Positions 16,706 through 25,421 of a DNA stretch of 64,000 bases are shown piece by piece. The notes below the pieces were generated by a model. It had not been told where the DNA came from. It ran no database searches and worked only from the letters and a program-made list of their open reading frames with translations. The stretch's first letter is position 1, and each line of letters starts with the position of its first letter. The position numbers were made by a program, and so were the translations under genes. The DNA is from Lachnospiraceae bacterium (GTDB taxonomy: Bacteria > Bacillota > Clostridia > Lachnospirales > Lachnospiraceae), in contig JAHZFJ010000021.1 of the NCBI GenBank assembly GCA_019421365.1, positions 10,441 to 74,440 of the forward strand, given 5' to 3'.

Positions 16706-16993
16706 ATGAAGATAACAGACGAAACAATTACGTATGTTGCGGCTTTAGCAAAGTTAGAACTCTCTGAAGATGAGAAAGAACGTGCTAAGACAGACTTAGA
16801 GAATATAATCAGTTATATGGATACGATGAATGAGATTGATACAAGTAATGTGGAACCAATGTCGCATGCATTTCCTATGAAGAATGTATTCAGAGAAGAT
16901 GTTGTGACTAATGGAGAAGATCGCGAGAACTTATTAAGTAATGCGCCAGTGAAGAAGGACGGTTGCTTTATCGTTCCTAAGACAGTGGAATAG
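16706..16993 (+). CDS. gatC: Asp-tRNA(Asn)/Glu-tRNA(Gln) amidotransferase subunit C
   Basis: A 95-residue GatC, the small subunit that links GatA and GatB. Typical features are the N-terminal helix VAALAKLELSEDEKERAKTDLENI, the ISYMDTMNEIDTSNVEPMSHAF segment and the end NAPVKKDGCFIVPKTVE. It lies 15 bases before gatA. The distance to aspS (625 bases) is unusually long because a repeat element and RNA structures lie between. Confidence 0.95.
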   Translation: MKITDETITYVAALAKLELSEDEKERAKTDLENIISYMDTMNEIDTSNVEPMSHAFPMKNVFREDVVTNGEDRENLLSNAPVKKDGCFIVPKTVE

Positions 16994-17008
16994 AAGGGAG
17001 GACATAGT

Positions 17009-18469
17009 ATGGCAGAGATTAAATTACAAGATGCAACTCCTATGACAGCCCTTGAATTAAGCACTCGAATTAAAGCTGGTGAGGTTTCTGTTGAAGAAGT
17101 TGTTAAAAAGCAATTAGAGATTATTAAGAATGAAGATGATAAATACAATTGTTACATTACAGTATGGGAAGAAGCAGCTATAGCTCGTGCAAAAGAAGTG
17201 CAAAAGTTAATTGATGAAGGCAAATTAGCGGATTCTCCACTTGCAGGTGTTCCAATTGCCATTAAAGATAATATCTGTACGAAAGGGGAATTGACAACTT
17301 GTGCATCTAAGATGTTATCAAACTTCAAACCACCATATAATGCAGAAGTAATTGAACGATTAGAAGCAGCAGGAGCTGTTATTATCGGTAAAGTAAATAT
17401 GGATGAGTTCGCAATGGGAAGCACAACAGAGACTTCTTACTACGGTCCAACAAAAAATCCTAGAGGTGTAGAATATGTACCAGGTGGCTCTAGCGGTGGA
17501 GCGGCAGCTGCTGTAGCTGCAAGAGAAGCAGTGGTAGCACTTGGTTCCGATACAGGTGGTTCCATTCGCCAACCAAGTTCTTTCTGTGGAGTTACTGGTA
17601 TTAAACCAACATATGGTACAGTTTCACGTTACGGTTTGATTGCATATGCCTCCTCTCTAGATCAGATTGGACCAATTGCTAACAATGTAGCAGATTGTGT
17701 CAGTGTACTTGAAGTAATCGCAGGACATGATGCAAAAGACTCAACTTCTGTACCAACAGAGCGCTATCAATATACGAAAGCATTAGTTGATGATGTGAAA
17801 GGTAAGAGAATAGGTATACCAAGAGGCTATATCGGTAAAGGACTTGATGAAGAAGTGAAAGCTTCTATCTTAGCAGCGGCGAAAGTATTAGAAGAAAAGG
17901 GTGCAATTGTTGAAGAATTTGACCTTGATATAGTAGATTTAGCAATTCCAGCTTACTATGTCTTAGCATCCGCTGAAGCAAGTTCAAACTTATCTCGTTA
18001 TGATGGTGTAAAATATGGATACCGCACGCCAGAATTCGAAGGCCTTGCAGATTTATATAAGAAGACACGCAGTGAAGGATTTGGTCAAGAAGTAAAGCGT
18101 AGAATGATGATTGGTGTCTTCGTTCTTAGTTCAGGTTATTATGATGCGTACTACAACAAAGCATTACGAGTGAAAGCCTTAATCAAAGAAGGTTTTGATA
18201 AAGCATTCGAAAGATATGATGTAATTCTTGGACCAACAGCTCCAACGACAGCATTAAAAATCGGAGAGAACTTATCAGATCCACTTAAGATGTATCTCGG
18301 AGATATCTACACCGTATCCGTAAACTTAGCCGGCCTACCAGCCATCAGTTTGCCATGTGGAGAAGATTCTAAAGGAATGCCAATTGGTCTACAATTAATC
18401 GGAAAACCATTCGGTGAAACAGATATTATTCAAGTGGCATATAGCTATGAACAATCACGTATCAAATAA
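17009..18469 (+). CDS. gatA: Asp-tRNA(Asn)/Glu-tRNA(Gln) amidotransferase subunit A
   Basis: A 486-residue amidase-signature protein that releases ammonia from glutamine for transamidation. The catalytic Lys lies in PIAIKDNICTKG, and the Ser-cisSer part in YVPGGSSGGAAAAVAA and GSDTGGSIRQPSSFCG. The length is normal for GatA. A GGGAGG site precedes it. The stop is followed by 436 bases with repeat element B before gatB. Confidence 0.96.
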   Translation: MAEIKLQDATPMTALELSTRIKAGEVSVEEVVKKQLEIIKNEDDKYNCYITVWEEAAIARAKEVQKLIDEGKLADSPLAGVPIAIKDNICTKGELTTCASKMLSNFKPPYNAEVIERLEAAGAVIIGKVNMDEFAMGSTTETSYYGPTKNPRGVEYVPGGSSGGAAAAVAAREAVVALGSDTGGSIRQPSSFCGVTGIKPTYGTVSRYGLIAYASSLDQIGPIANNVADCVSVLEVIAGHDAKDSTSVPTERYQYTKALVDDVKGKRIGIPRGYIGKGLDEEVKASILAAAKVLEEKGAIVEEFDLDIVDLAIPAYYVLASAEASSNLSRYDGVKYGYRTPEFEGLADLYKKTRSEGFGQEVKRRMMIGVFVLSSGYYDAYYNKALRVKALIKEGFDKAFERYDVILGPTAPTTALKIGENLSDPLKMYLGDIYTVSVNLAGLPAISLPCGEDSKGMPIGLQLIGKPFGETDIIQVAYSYEQSRIK

Positions 18470-18584
18470 TCTATACTAAATGATAGATGAATAAGAGTGT
18501 AGGCAGATAGAAATCAAGTAGATATGAATATAAAATATTTCAATTGTATTATCTTGTGTATCTACCTACCCATTGATGAGAACA

Positions 18585-18870
18585 GCGAAACTCATCGATA
18601 CCGTTGACATATGCTCAAAAGCACACGCACAATCTGTAAGAAATGATAGCGTATTAGCTGTAGTACTTCTTGGTGTGTGCTTGAACAATCTGGGAAGGCG
18701 AGGCATGGACGCCGAGCCAGCCTGAGCTGAGGCAGGATGCCGAATCGAAGGCGTGTCCGTAAGTTTGAATAGACATTCTGCACACACCTAGATGTACTAA
18801 GCTAAGAAACGTATTTCGTCAGATTGTGTGTGAGATTTTGAGCATATTCATAAACCTCAAAGAGTTTCGC
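18585..18870 (-). repeat. Inverted-repeat element B (reverse copy of element A), in the gatA-gatB gap
   Basis: Terminal repeats GCGAAACTC (18585-18593) and GAGTTTCGC (18862-18870) bound 286 bases. The reverse complement carries the same core as element A (CAGGCTGGCTCGGCGTCC, at about 18707-18724) and the AAGAAGTACTA segment (18661-18671). The rest of the 18470-18905 gap holds no gene. The gatB ribosome site AAAGGAAGG lies outside the element. Confidence 0.78.
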
Positions 18871-18905
18871 CCCCTCTCACAAAAACGTAGAAAGGAAGGA
18901 ACCAC

Positions 18906-20339
18906 ATGAAATCATATGAAACTGTCATAGGACTAGAAGTCCATGTAGAGTTGGCAACAAATACAAAAATCTTCTGTGGGTGTACAACAGAATTTGGTGG
19001 CGCACCAAATACACACTGCTGTCCAGTATGTACAGGAATGCCTGGAACACTCCCGGTTTTGAATAAACAAGTAGTAGAATTTGCGATAGCAGCAGGTCTT
19101 GCAACAAACTGTACAATTACACAGAATTGTAAGTTTGACCGTAAGAATTATTTCTATCCAGATTTACCAAAAGCATATCAAGTATCTCAATTATATCTAC
19201 CAATCTGTAGAGATGGAGGGATTGAGATTGAAGTTGGTGGCGTGAAGAAAACAATTGGAATCCATGAGATTCATATGGAAGAAGATGCAGGAAAGTTAGT
19301 ACATGACGAATGGGATGACTGTACATTAGTAGACTATAACCGTTGTGGAGTACCATTAATTGAAATCGTAAGTGATCCAGATATGCGCTCTGCTGATGAA
19401 GTAATTGCTTATCTTGAGAAGTTAAAGTTAATATTACAATATCTTGGTGTATCTGATTGTAAGATGCAAGAAGGTTCTCTCCGTGCAGATATTAACTTAT
19501 CCATTCGTGAAGTTGGTGCACCTGAATTCGGAACCAGAACAGAGATGAAGAACATGAACTCTTTCAAGGCAATTGCAAGAGCAATTGAGGGAGAGAGAAA
19601 ACGTCAAATCGAATTGATTGAATATGGTAAGAAGGTAACCCAGGAAACAAGAAGATGGGATGATAATAAAGATACTAGTTTTGCCATGCGTTCTAAAGAA
19701 GATGCACAAGATTATCGTTATTTCCCAGAACCTGATCTTGTACCAATTGAAATTAGTGATGAATGGTTAGAGACAGTTAAGAAACGTCAACCAGAACTTA
19801 GAGATGAGAAGATGACTCGTTATGAAACGGAATATGATATTCCAGAATACGATGCCTCATTAATTACGAGTTCAAAGAAACTTGCCGATATATTTGAAGC
19901 GACTGTTGTTATCTGTGACAGACCAAAAGAAGTATCCAACTGGATAATGGTTGAGACAATGCGTCTCTTGAAAGAACATGAGATGGAACCAGAGAATATT
20001 GGGTTTACACCAGAAAACTTGGCTAAATTAATTGGATTAATTGATGCGGGAGCAATTAACCGTACGGTGGCAAAAGAAGTATTTGAAGTGGTATTTACTG
20101 AGAATATAGATCCAGAGAGTTATGTTAAGGAAAAGGGATTACTTATCGTTAATGATGAAGGAGAACTACGTAAGACGATTGAAGAAATTGTAGCAAGTAA
20201 TCCTCAGTCGGTAGAAGATTACCACAATGGTAAGACAAAAGCTATGGGATTTTTAGTTGGTCAGACTATGAAGGCCATGAAAGGCAAAGCAGATCCAGGA
20301 ATGATTAATAAAATTGTATTAGAGTTATTGCAGAAATAA
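18906..20339 (+). CDS. gatB: Asp-tRNA(Asn)/Glu-tRNA(Gln) amidotransferase subunit B
   Basis: A 477-residue GatB, which binds the mischarged tRNA and activates its carboxylate. Visible hallmarks are YETVIGLEVHVELAT, the zinc-type Cys cluster (CGCTTEFGGAPNTHCCPVC), KNYFYPDLPKAYQVSQ, HMEEDAGKLVH, GTRTEMKNMNSF and the C-terminal YqeY/tail domain (KTKAMGFLVGQTMKAMKGKADP). Full length. Completes the transamidation set with aspS, gatC and gatA. Confidence 0.96.
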   Translation: MKSYETVIGLEVHVELATNTKIFCGCTTEFGGAPNTHCCPVCTGMPGTLPVLNKQVVEFAIAAGLATNCTITQNCKFDRKNYFYPDLPKAYQVSQLYLPICRDGGIEIEVGGVKKTIGIHEIHMEEDAGKLVHDEWDDCTLVDYNRCGVPLIEIVSDPDMRSADEVIAYLEKLKLILQYLGVSDCKMQEGSLRADINLSIREVGAPEFGTRTEMKNMNSFKAIARAIEGERKRQIELIEYGKKVTQETRRWDDNKDTSFAMRSKEDAQDYRYFPEPDLVPIEISDEWLETVKKRQPELRDEKMTRYETEYDIPEYDASLITSSKKLADIFEATVVICDRPKEVSNWIMVETMRLLKEHEMEPENIGFTPENLAKLIGLIDAGAINRTVAKEVFEVVFTENIDPESYVKEKGLLIVNDEGELRKTIEEIVASNPQSVEDYHNGKTKAMGFLVGQTMKAMKGKADPGMINKIVLELLQK

Positions 20340-20345
20340 ATTGAG

Positions 20346-20386
20346 AAAGGGATTGTACTTAAAAACTAAGTATTCTCCCTTTTTTG
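20346..20386 (+). terminator. Terminator after gatB
   Basis: AAAGGGATTGTACTTA pairs with TAAGTATTCTCCCTTT with one bulge, and a T run follows. The remaining AT-rich 300 bases up to 20690 contain no gene or recognisable site apart from the AGAAGGAGAG ribosome site of the next gene. Confidence 0.82.
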
Positions 20387-20690
20387 TATTATTAGAAAAT
20401 TTTTAATAATTCAAATTATATATAAAAACATTTTTACCAAAGTTTTATAGCTAATAAATTAAAAAAACAAGAAAATACATATTAAGGAAAAAATAAGAAG
20501 GAAATACATTGTTTTCAGATAAGAAAGCAATTATAATTATTAGATTACTAAAAATCTCTAGATAAAGAAGATTATAACTAAAATATTATTTACAAGTTCA
20601 TAACAAAATGATTAGAAGTTGATATTGTTGAGGATTTAATATTTGAATATACTTGATTAAACTAATTGACAATGAGAAGGAGAGAAAAGA

Positions 20691-21596
20691 ATGAATGCGT
20701 TAGAAATTAATAATTTATCAAAGAGTTTTGGAAAAACTCATATAATTAAAGATGTATCCTTCCACGTTTCAGAAGGTGAAATCGTGGCTTTTGTTGGTCC
20801 TAACGGGGCAGGTAAGACAACAACATTGAAGATGATTACGAATTTGATATGGCCAGATAGTGGCAGTGTAACAATTGCAGGGTATGATTTGTTCAAGCAA
20901 AGAGAGATGGCACTTGCTAATATGGCTGGTATCATTGAAAATCCAGGTTTGTATACAAACCTATCTGGATTAGAGAACTTGCAATTTATACAGAAGTTAA
21001 GAGGAGTATCAAAGGAAAGGCTACAAGAAGTTATTGAATTAATTGGTCTTAATGATAAGGAAAAGTTACACCGTAAGGTAAGAAGATATTCTCTTGGTAT
21101 GAAACAAAGATTAGCGCTGGGGATGTGCTTACTTACGAAGCCGAAGTTTCTTATATTAGATGAGCCAACCAATGGTCTTGATCCTACGGGCGTAATCGAG
21201 CTTCGTCTATTGATTGAGAAGATGGTTAAGGAAGAGAATGTATCCGTTTTATTTTCATCACATATGTTAGGTGAAGTTGAAAAACTCGCTAACCGAATCA
21301 TATATATTAAGGACGGAAGTATAATAACAGAAAGAATCCAGAAGAAAGAGGATAATATAATCTATAAGATGCATATAGCAGATCAGGAAGAGAAAGCTGT
21401 TGAGATTCTAGGAAAACTTTCTTGTTGTAAACAAGCCCGGTTACAAGTAGATGGAGTATTACATATTGAAGCAGAAGTTGGTTATCTGAATACAATACTG
21501 AAAACTTTAGGAGAGAACGATATAACAATTTTAGATATTGATAAAGAAAAACAGAGCTTAGAAGATATCTATCGCTGTATATTTACGGAGGATTAA
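20691..21596 (+). CDS. ABC-2 type exporter, ATP-binding protein
   Basis: A 301-residue ATPase of the BcrA/CcmA branch. Walker A is GPNGAGKTT, the signature YSLGMKQRLALGM, Walker B FLILDEPTNGLDP, and the H-loop Ser-Ser-His (LFSSHMLGE). About 80 C-terminal residues form the accessory domain common in bacitracin-type exporters. It is followed after 4 bases by two membrane subunits. The exported substrate could be a lipid, peptide antibiotic or bacteriocin and is not readable here. Confidence 0.93.
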   Translation: MNALEINNLSKSFGKTHIIKDVSFHVSEGEIVAFVGPNGAGKTTTLKMITNLIWPDSGSVTIAGYDLFKQREMALANMAGIIENPGLYTNLSGLENLQFIQKLRGVSKERLQEVIELIGLNDKEKLHRKVRRYSLGMKQRLALGMCLLTKPKFLILDEPTNGLDPTGVIELRLLIEKMVKEENVSVLFSSHMLGEVEKLANRIIYIKDGSIITERIQKKEDNIIYKMHIADQEEKAVEILGKLSCCKQARLQVDGVLHIEAEVGYLNTILKTLGENDITILDIDKEKQSLEDIYRCIFTED

Positions 21597-21600
21597 TACT

Positions 21601-22776
21601 ATGGGAAGATTATTCCGATTTGAATGGCTGAAAAGCCGTAAGAATATCAAGAATATCGTAATGCTATGTCTATTCGTAATCATTCTTGTAGGATATATTA
21701 TTCTCAATGGTATTTTATCGGAGAGATACAAGATTGATGAGCGAGTGAACTATACTAGCGATAAGTGGTATAGCGTTATGAAGATGAATGAACTATTAGC
21801 TATAAGCGAAGAGAAAGATATGTCTAAGGATATGAAGACAGAAATCGATTTTTGGAGACAAGTTTATCAATATGCAGTATCTCAAGATGTCTATAAGCAC
21901 TGGCGGGGCGAAGATAAGTGGAGAGATGTTGTAAGAGAGACCATTGAGAAGAATGAGTACTTGCTAAAGGGGAAGGAGGAGGGAATCAGTACCTATAACC
22001 GTGTGTCTGATCAGGAATTACGAAATGAGATCAAAAAGAATCAAGTATTCTTAGAGGAGGATATTAAGCCACTAGAAAGTGAATATCAGATGTCATCCCT
22101 ATATTTCTTATATCACTTATTAGAGCAATTATTTCCCTATCTAATTGTTGTCGTTATCCTAATAGTTTGCGCAGATACCATGTCCAGTGAATTCGATACG
22201 GGTAGTTACAAATTCTTGATGTTACAACCATATAAGAGAGGGAAAATATTTCATATCAAATCAATCGCTTCAATCTGTTATGCAATGTTTTCGGTAATAG
22301 GTATTATTGCAGGAGTCTTCGTGATAAATGGCTGTATTAATGGCTTTGGAAATCCAGGTTATCCAGTAGCTGTCGATGGAAGCCGATTTGGGAAACTGAT
22401 ATCTGATACATATGAAACCAATGCAGTAGAATACATTGGAATCGGTAAATTTCTTCTGCTTGTGATACCAATCGCTATCTTGTATCTATTATTTACTGCG
22501 GTTTTTGCATTAATCATCTCTACTTTAGCTGCTAATAGCATAGCATCTTTATCGATGTCAGTGGGAATTACGCTAGCGGCTATCATGCTACAACCTTATG
22601 TAGTTAACTACAAGACATTGTCCTTGTTGTATCCAGTTAGTTATAGTAATCCGGTAGAAGTGCTGTCGGGGGGGACATATGGAACTGCTCTAATGGCTAT
22701 TCTAGTTCTTACTTGTGTAAGTATTGTAGTCTATCTAGTGAATGCATTGATATTTAAGAAGAGGGACCTATTATGA
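21601..22776 (+). CDS. ABC-2 type exporter permease
   Basis: A 391-residue membrane protein. The first membrane helix is near residues 18-37, a charged extracellular loop of about 130 residues follows, then at least five helices from about residue 180. The segment TMSSEFDTGSYKFLMLQPYKRGKIFHIK is the cytoplasmic coupling region typical of ABC-2 permeases. The stop overlaps the next start by four bases (ATGA). Confidence 0.88.
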   Translation: MGRLFRFEWLKSRKNIKNIVMLCLFVIILVGYIILNGILSERYKIDERVNYTSDKWYSVMKMNELLAISEEKDMSKDMKTEIDFWRQVYQYAVSQDVYKHWRGEDKWRDVVRETIEKNEYLLKGKEEGISTYNRVSDQELRNEIKKNQVFLEEDIKPLESEYQMSSLYFLYHLLEQLFPYLIVVVILIVCADTMSSEFDTGSYKFLMLQPYKRGKIFHIKSIASICYAMFSVIGIIAGVFVINGCINGFGNPGYPVAVDGSRFGKLISDTYETNAVEYIGIGKFLLLVIPIAILYLLFTAVFALIISTLAANSIASLSMSVGITLAAIMLQPYVVNYKTLSLLYPVSYSNPVEVLSGGTYGTALMAILVLTCVSIVVYLVNALIFKKRDLL

Positions 22777-24341
22777 GAAAATTAATATATTTTGAATGGA
22801 AGAAGATATTTAATAATAAAAGAAATCTTGCTGTTATGGGAATTGTTTTTCTAGTTTTACTTGTATTTATATCATCGAATGTAGAGCGTAATAAACAGGA
22901 CCGAGAGGAAAGTGCGAAACAAGCGGATTTCCTTGCAGATTGGTATAATAAAGAGAATGTTTCTTATGTTAAGAGTTATAATAGAACAAACATGTATATA
23001 TGTAAATTATATAGTGATGTGGCAAAGAAGCGAAGTGAGTATTTTACAGAAAAGGCAAGAGCAATTCGTTCTAATGATAAAGAAGCAGAATTAGAGGCCG
23101 ATAGTTCCTATTATGAAACGCAACTCAGATATTATGTAGAAGGAGCTCTTTATACAGGAGGCACGATGGAAGCGCCAATTATACAAAATGCCATCTATTC
23201 CAATAAGGAAGTGTTCCCTGATATGTTGAATTATCAGTATAAACAAGAAGGAAATATCTCAGAACTGTATGGTGACTATCTGATGATGCCGAGTATGTTA
23301 ATTGGTTCAGATAATCAAGTCACAGAGACGCTTATCTACTATCGAGAAAAACTAGATTTTATGAATAAAATATCAGTAGATAATGCTGAAATTTTAGGTG
23401 TAAATGAGATGAAGGGATATAACTTTCTATATCTTGCCTTTAAAGATATTTTCCCTTATATTTCTTTGCTAGTGGTACTTTTAATCCTTGCAGACATTAT
23501 GTCAACAGAAAGAGACTATGGTAGTTATAAATTCTTGTTATTACAACCAATTTCTAGAGGAAAGGTATTATTAGCTAAGGTAGTAGCATCTATCACAAGT
23601 GCCTGGATTGTTATCTTAGTACCTATTTTCATATGTTTCTTAGCTGTAGGAGCGGTGAATGGTTTTGGATCTCCAAAGTATCCAGTTATAAAAAGTACAG
23701 AGACATATACAACAACAGAGCCGATATATACAGATCTTGAATATACAAGAGGAACGGCTTATGTTGGTGACTTCTTCAGTGAATTTAGTGGAAATACAGA
23801 TAATGGGTATCATTTATATGAATATCGCAATGGTGGCTTGTATATGGGAATTAGCGAGTATGCAACGACTACTGACTTTAGCTATTTTACAGTACCAAAC
23901 GGAAATTATTTTGAAGGAAATAAAACTTTAGTTTATAATCCGAATTATTATGGCTTACCGGACAAAGTAGTTCAAACAATAATGACTCCGTATTTTACTT
24001 ATATCAATATAAGTAGTTTTCTGATACAGATGTTGCCCGGGGTGTTATTATACCTTATGTTTGGAGCATTACTTGGATTATGTATATCAACAGTTACGCA
24101 ACATAGCTTGGTATCTTTTGTCATATGTATCTTAATCGGTGGTGGAGGAAGTGTTCTTCTATCTAATATTAATGGGAAAATAGGAAAATTCTTACCATTT
24201 TCCTATGGTAATGTTGTAGATTGCATGCAAGGATTGTATAATAGAACTATGCTACAAGGAATACTAGTATTGGTGAGTATCAGCCTGATTTTATACATAA
24301 TCAGTTATGTTACCTTTAGAAAACGAGATATTGCTTGTTAA
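22773..24341 (+). CDS. ABC-2 type exporter permease, second subunit
   Basis: A 522-residue paralogue of the preceding gene with the same layout: a first helix, a long extracellular loop, then DIMSTERDYGSYKFLLLQPISRGKVLLAK and several helices. It is longer because of an inserted Tyr/Thr/Asn-rich extracellular segment (about residues 300-400) between membrane helices. It presumably forms a heterodimer with the 391-residue subunit. Confidence 0.86.
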   Translation: MRKLIYFEWKKIFNNKRNLAVMGIVFLVLLVFISSNVERNKQDREESAKQADFLADWYNKENVSYVKSYNRTNMYICKLYSDVAKKRSEYFTEKARAIRSNDKEAELEADSSYYETQLRYYVEGALYTGGTMEAPIIQNAIYSNKEVFPDMLNYQYKQEGNISELYGDYLMMPSMLIGSDNQVTETLIYYREKLDFMNKISVDNAEILGVNEMKGYNFLYLAFKDIFPYISLLVVLLILADIMSTERDYGSYKFLLLQPISRGKVLLAKVVASITSAWIVILVPIFICFLAVGAVNGFGSPKYPVIKSTETYTTTEPIYTDLEYTRGTAYVGDFFSEFSGNTDNGYHLYEYRNGGLYMGISEYATTTDFSYFTVPNGNYFEGNKTLVYNPNYYGLPDKVVQTIMTPYFTYINISSFLIQMLPGVLLYLMFGALLGLCISTVTQHSLVSFVICILIGGGGSVLLSNINGKIGKFLPFSYGNVVDCMQGLYNRTMLQGILVLVSISLILYIISYVTFRKRDIAC

Positions 24342-24445
24342 TTACGTACGTACTACTATTGTCCTCTGCTTGAACATACTGGAAAAAGCGAGTATAATAC
24401 CAGTATTACAGTACGGTTTAAATACGTGAAAGGGGTATTGTAACG

Positions 24446-24796
24446 TTGGAGAAAAGAAGAAGTAAAAGAATACCGGTTCATTTAAATTTAGAGATATCAT
24501 CTTTGTTTAATCAGGATAATGGTTTGGTTACGATTGCAAATACGCCAATTGAAGTGATTAATATATCGAGAACAGGGATTGGATTTATCACAGATAGTAT
24601 GTTACCTACAGGATTTTATTTTAATGCTTGTTTGCAATTTAATGGAGAGGATTCCAAGTTATACTGCGTTGTTAAGATTTTACGATCTGAATTCGCCGGA
24701 GGAACTTCTACTATCTATGGTTGCGAGTTTGTTGGTATGGCACCTGTGTTTTCGTTTATATTTGATCAATTAGAAGAGGAGTATGAAAGTGAATAG
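24446..24796 (+). CDS. PilZ domain protein
   Basis: A 116-residue protein that is essentially one PilZ domain, a c-di-GMP receptor fold. The RxxxR-like binding motif is at the N-terminus (KRRSKRIPV) and the second motif (D/N)xSxxG is seen as NISRTG. The TTG start follows AAGGGG. The 3' end overlaps the HD-domain gene by 14 bases, so the two are translationally coupled. It could link c-di-GMP to motility or the cell envelope. Confidence 0.85.
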   Translation: MEKRRSKRIPVHLNLEISSLFNQDNGLVTIANTPIEVINISRTGIGFITDSMLPTGFYFNACLQFNGEDSKLYCVVKILRSEFAGGTSTIYGCEFVGMAPVFSFIFDQLEEEYESE

Positions 24797-25373
24797 GTTA
24801 GACCAACAGATGAACTTCATTATGGAAGTGGACAAGTTAAAAGAGATAACAAGACAGACATATATATCTAGTGGAAAACGTCTCGAAAACGATGCAGAGC
24901 ATTCTTATAGTTTAGCACTTATGGTTGCTTTGTTAAGTGAATATGCAGAAGAGAAAATAGATGTGGCTAAGACGATGCTTATGGTTTTGATTCATGATAT
25001 TGTAGAAATAGATGCAGGAGATACATATGCATATGATGATGCAGGTAATCAAACAAAAAGAGAACGCGAAGCCTTGGCAGCAGATAGGATTTTCAATCTA
25101 CTTCCAGAGGATCAGGCCATATATATACGTTCATTATGGGAAGAGTTTGAAGAAGGACAGACACCAGAAGCAAGATTTGCATTGACGGTAGATAAGGTTC
25201 AGCCAATGACCTTGAATGATCACACCGATGGAAGAGCCTGGAGAGAACATGACGTTCATCTAGATAAAGTTATGAAGAGAAATGAGCATACTGCAGATGG
25301 CTCGCAGGCTTTGTGGAAGTTTGCGAAAGGTATCATTGATAAAAACGTTGCAAATGGTAATATTAAAAGCTAG
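24783..25373 (+). CDS. HD-domain phosphohydrolase, YfbR-like
   Basis: A 196-residue HD-superfamily enzyme. The metal-binding residues appear as NDAEHSYSLAL (His), LIHDIVEIDAGD (His-Asp) and a later Asp in LTVDKVQPM. The family includes 5'-deoxynucleotidases (YfbR) and related nucleotide phosphohydrolases. Its start lies inside the PilZ gene, where GAAGAGGAG provides the ribosome site. Whether it works with the PilZ protein is unknown. Confidence 0.88.
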   Translation: MKVNRLDQQMNFIMEVDKLKEITRQTYISSGKRLENDAEHSYSLALMVALLSEYAEEKIDVAKTMLMVLIHDIVEIDAGDTYAYDDAGNQTKREREALAADRIFNLLPEDQAIYIRSLWEEFEEGQTPEARFALTVDKVQPMTLNDHTDGRAWREHDVHLDKVMKRNEHTADGSQALWKFAKGIIDKNVANGNIKS

Positions 25374-25421
25374 TAGAAATTTGGTAATTGCAAACTAATA
25401 AATATAGAAGGAGAGTAAAGA

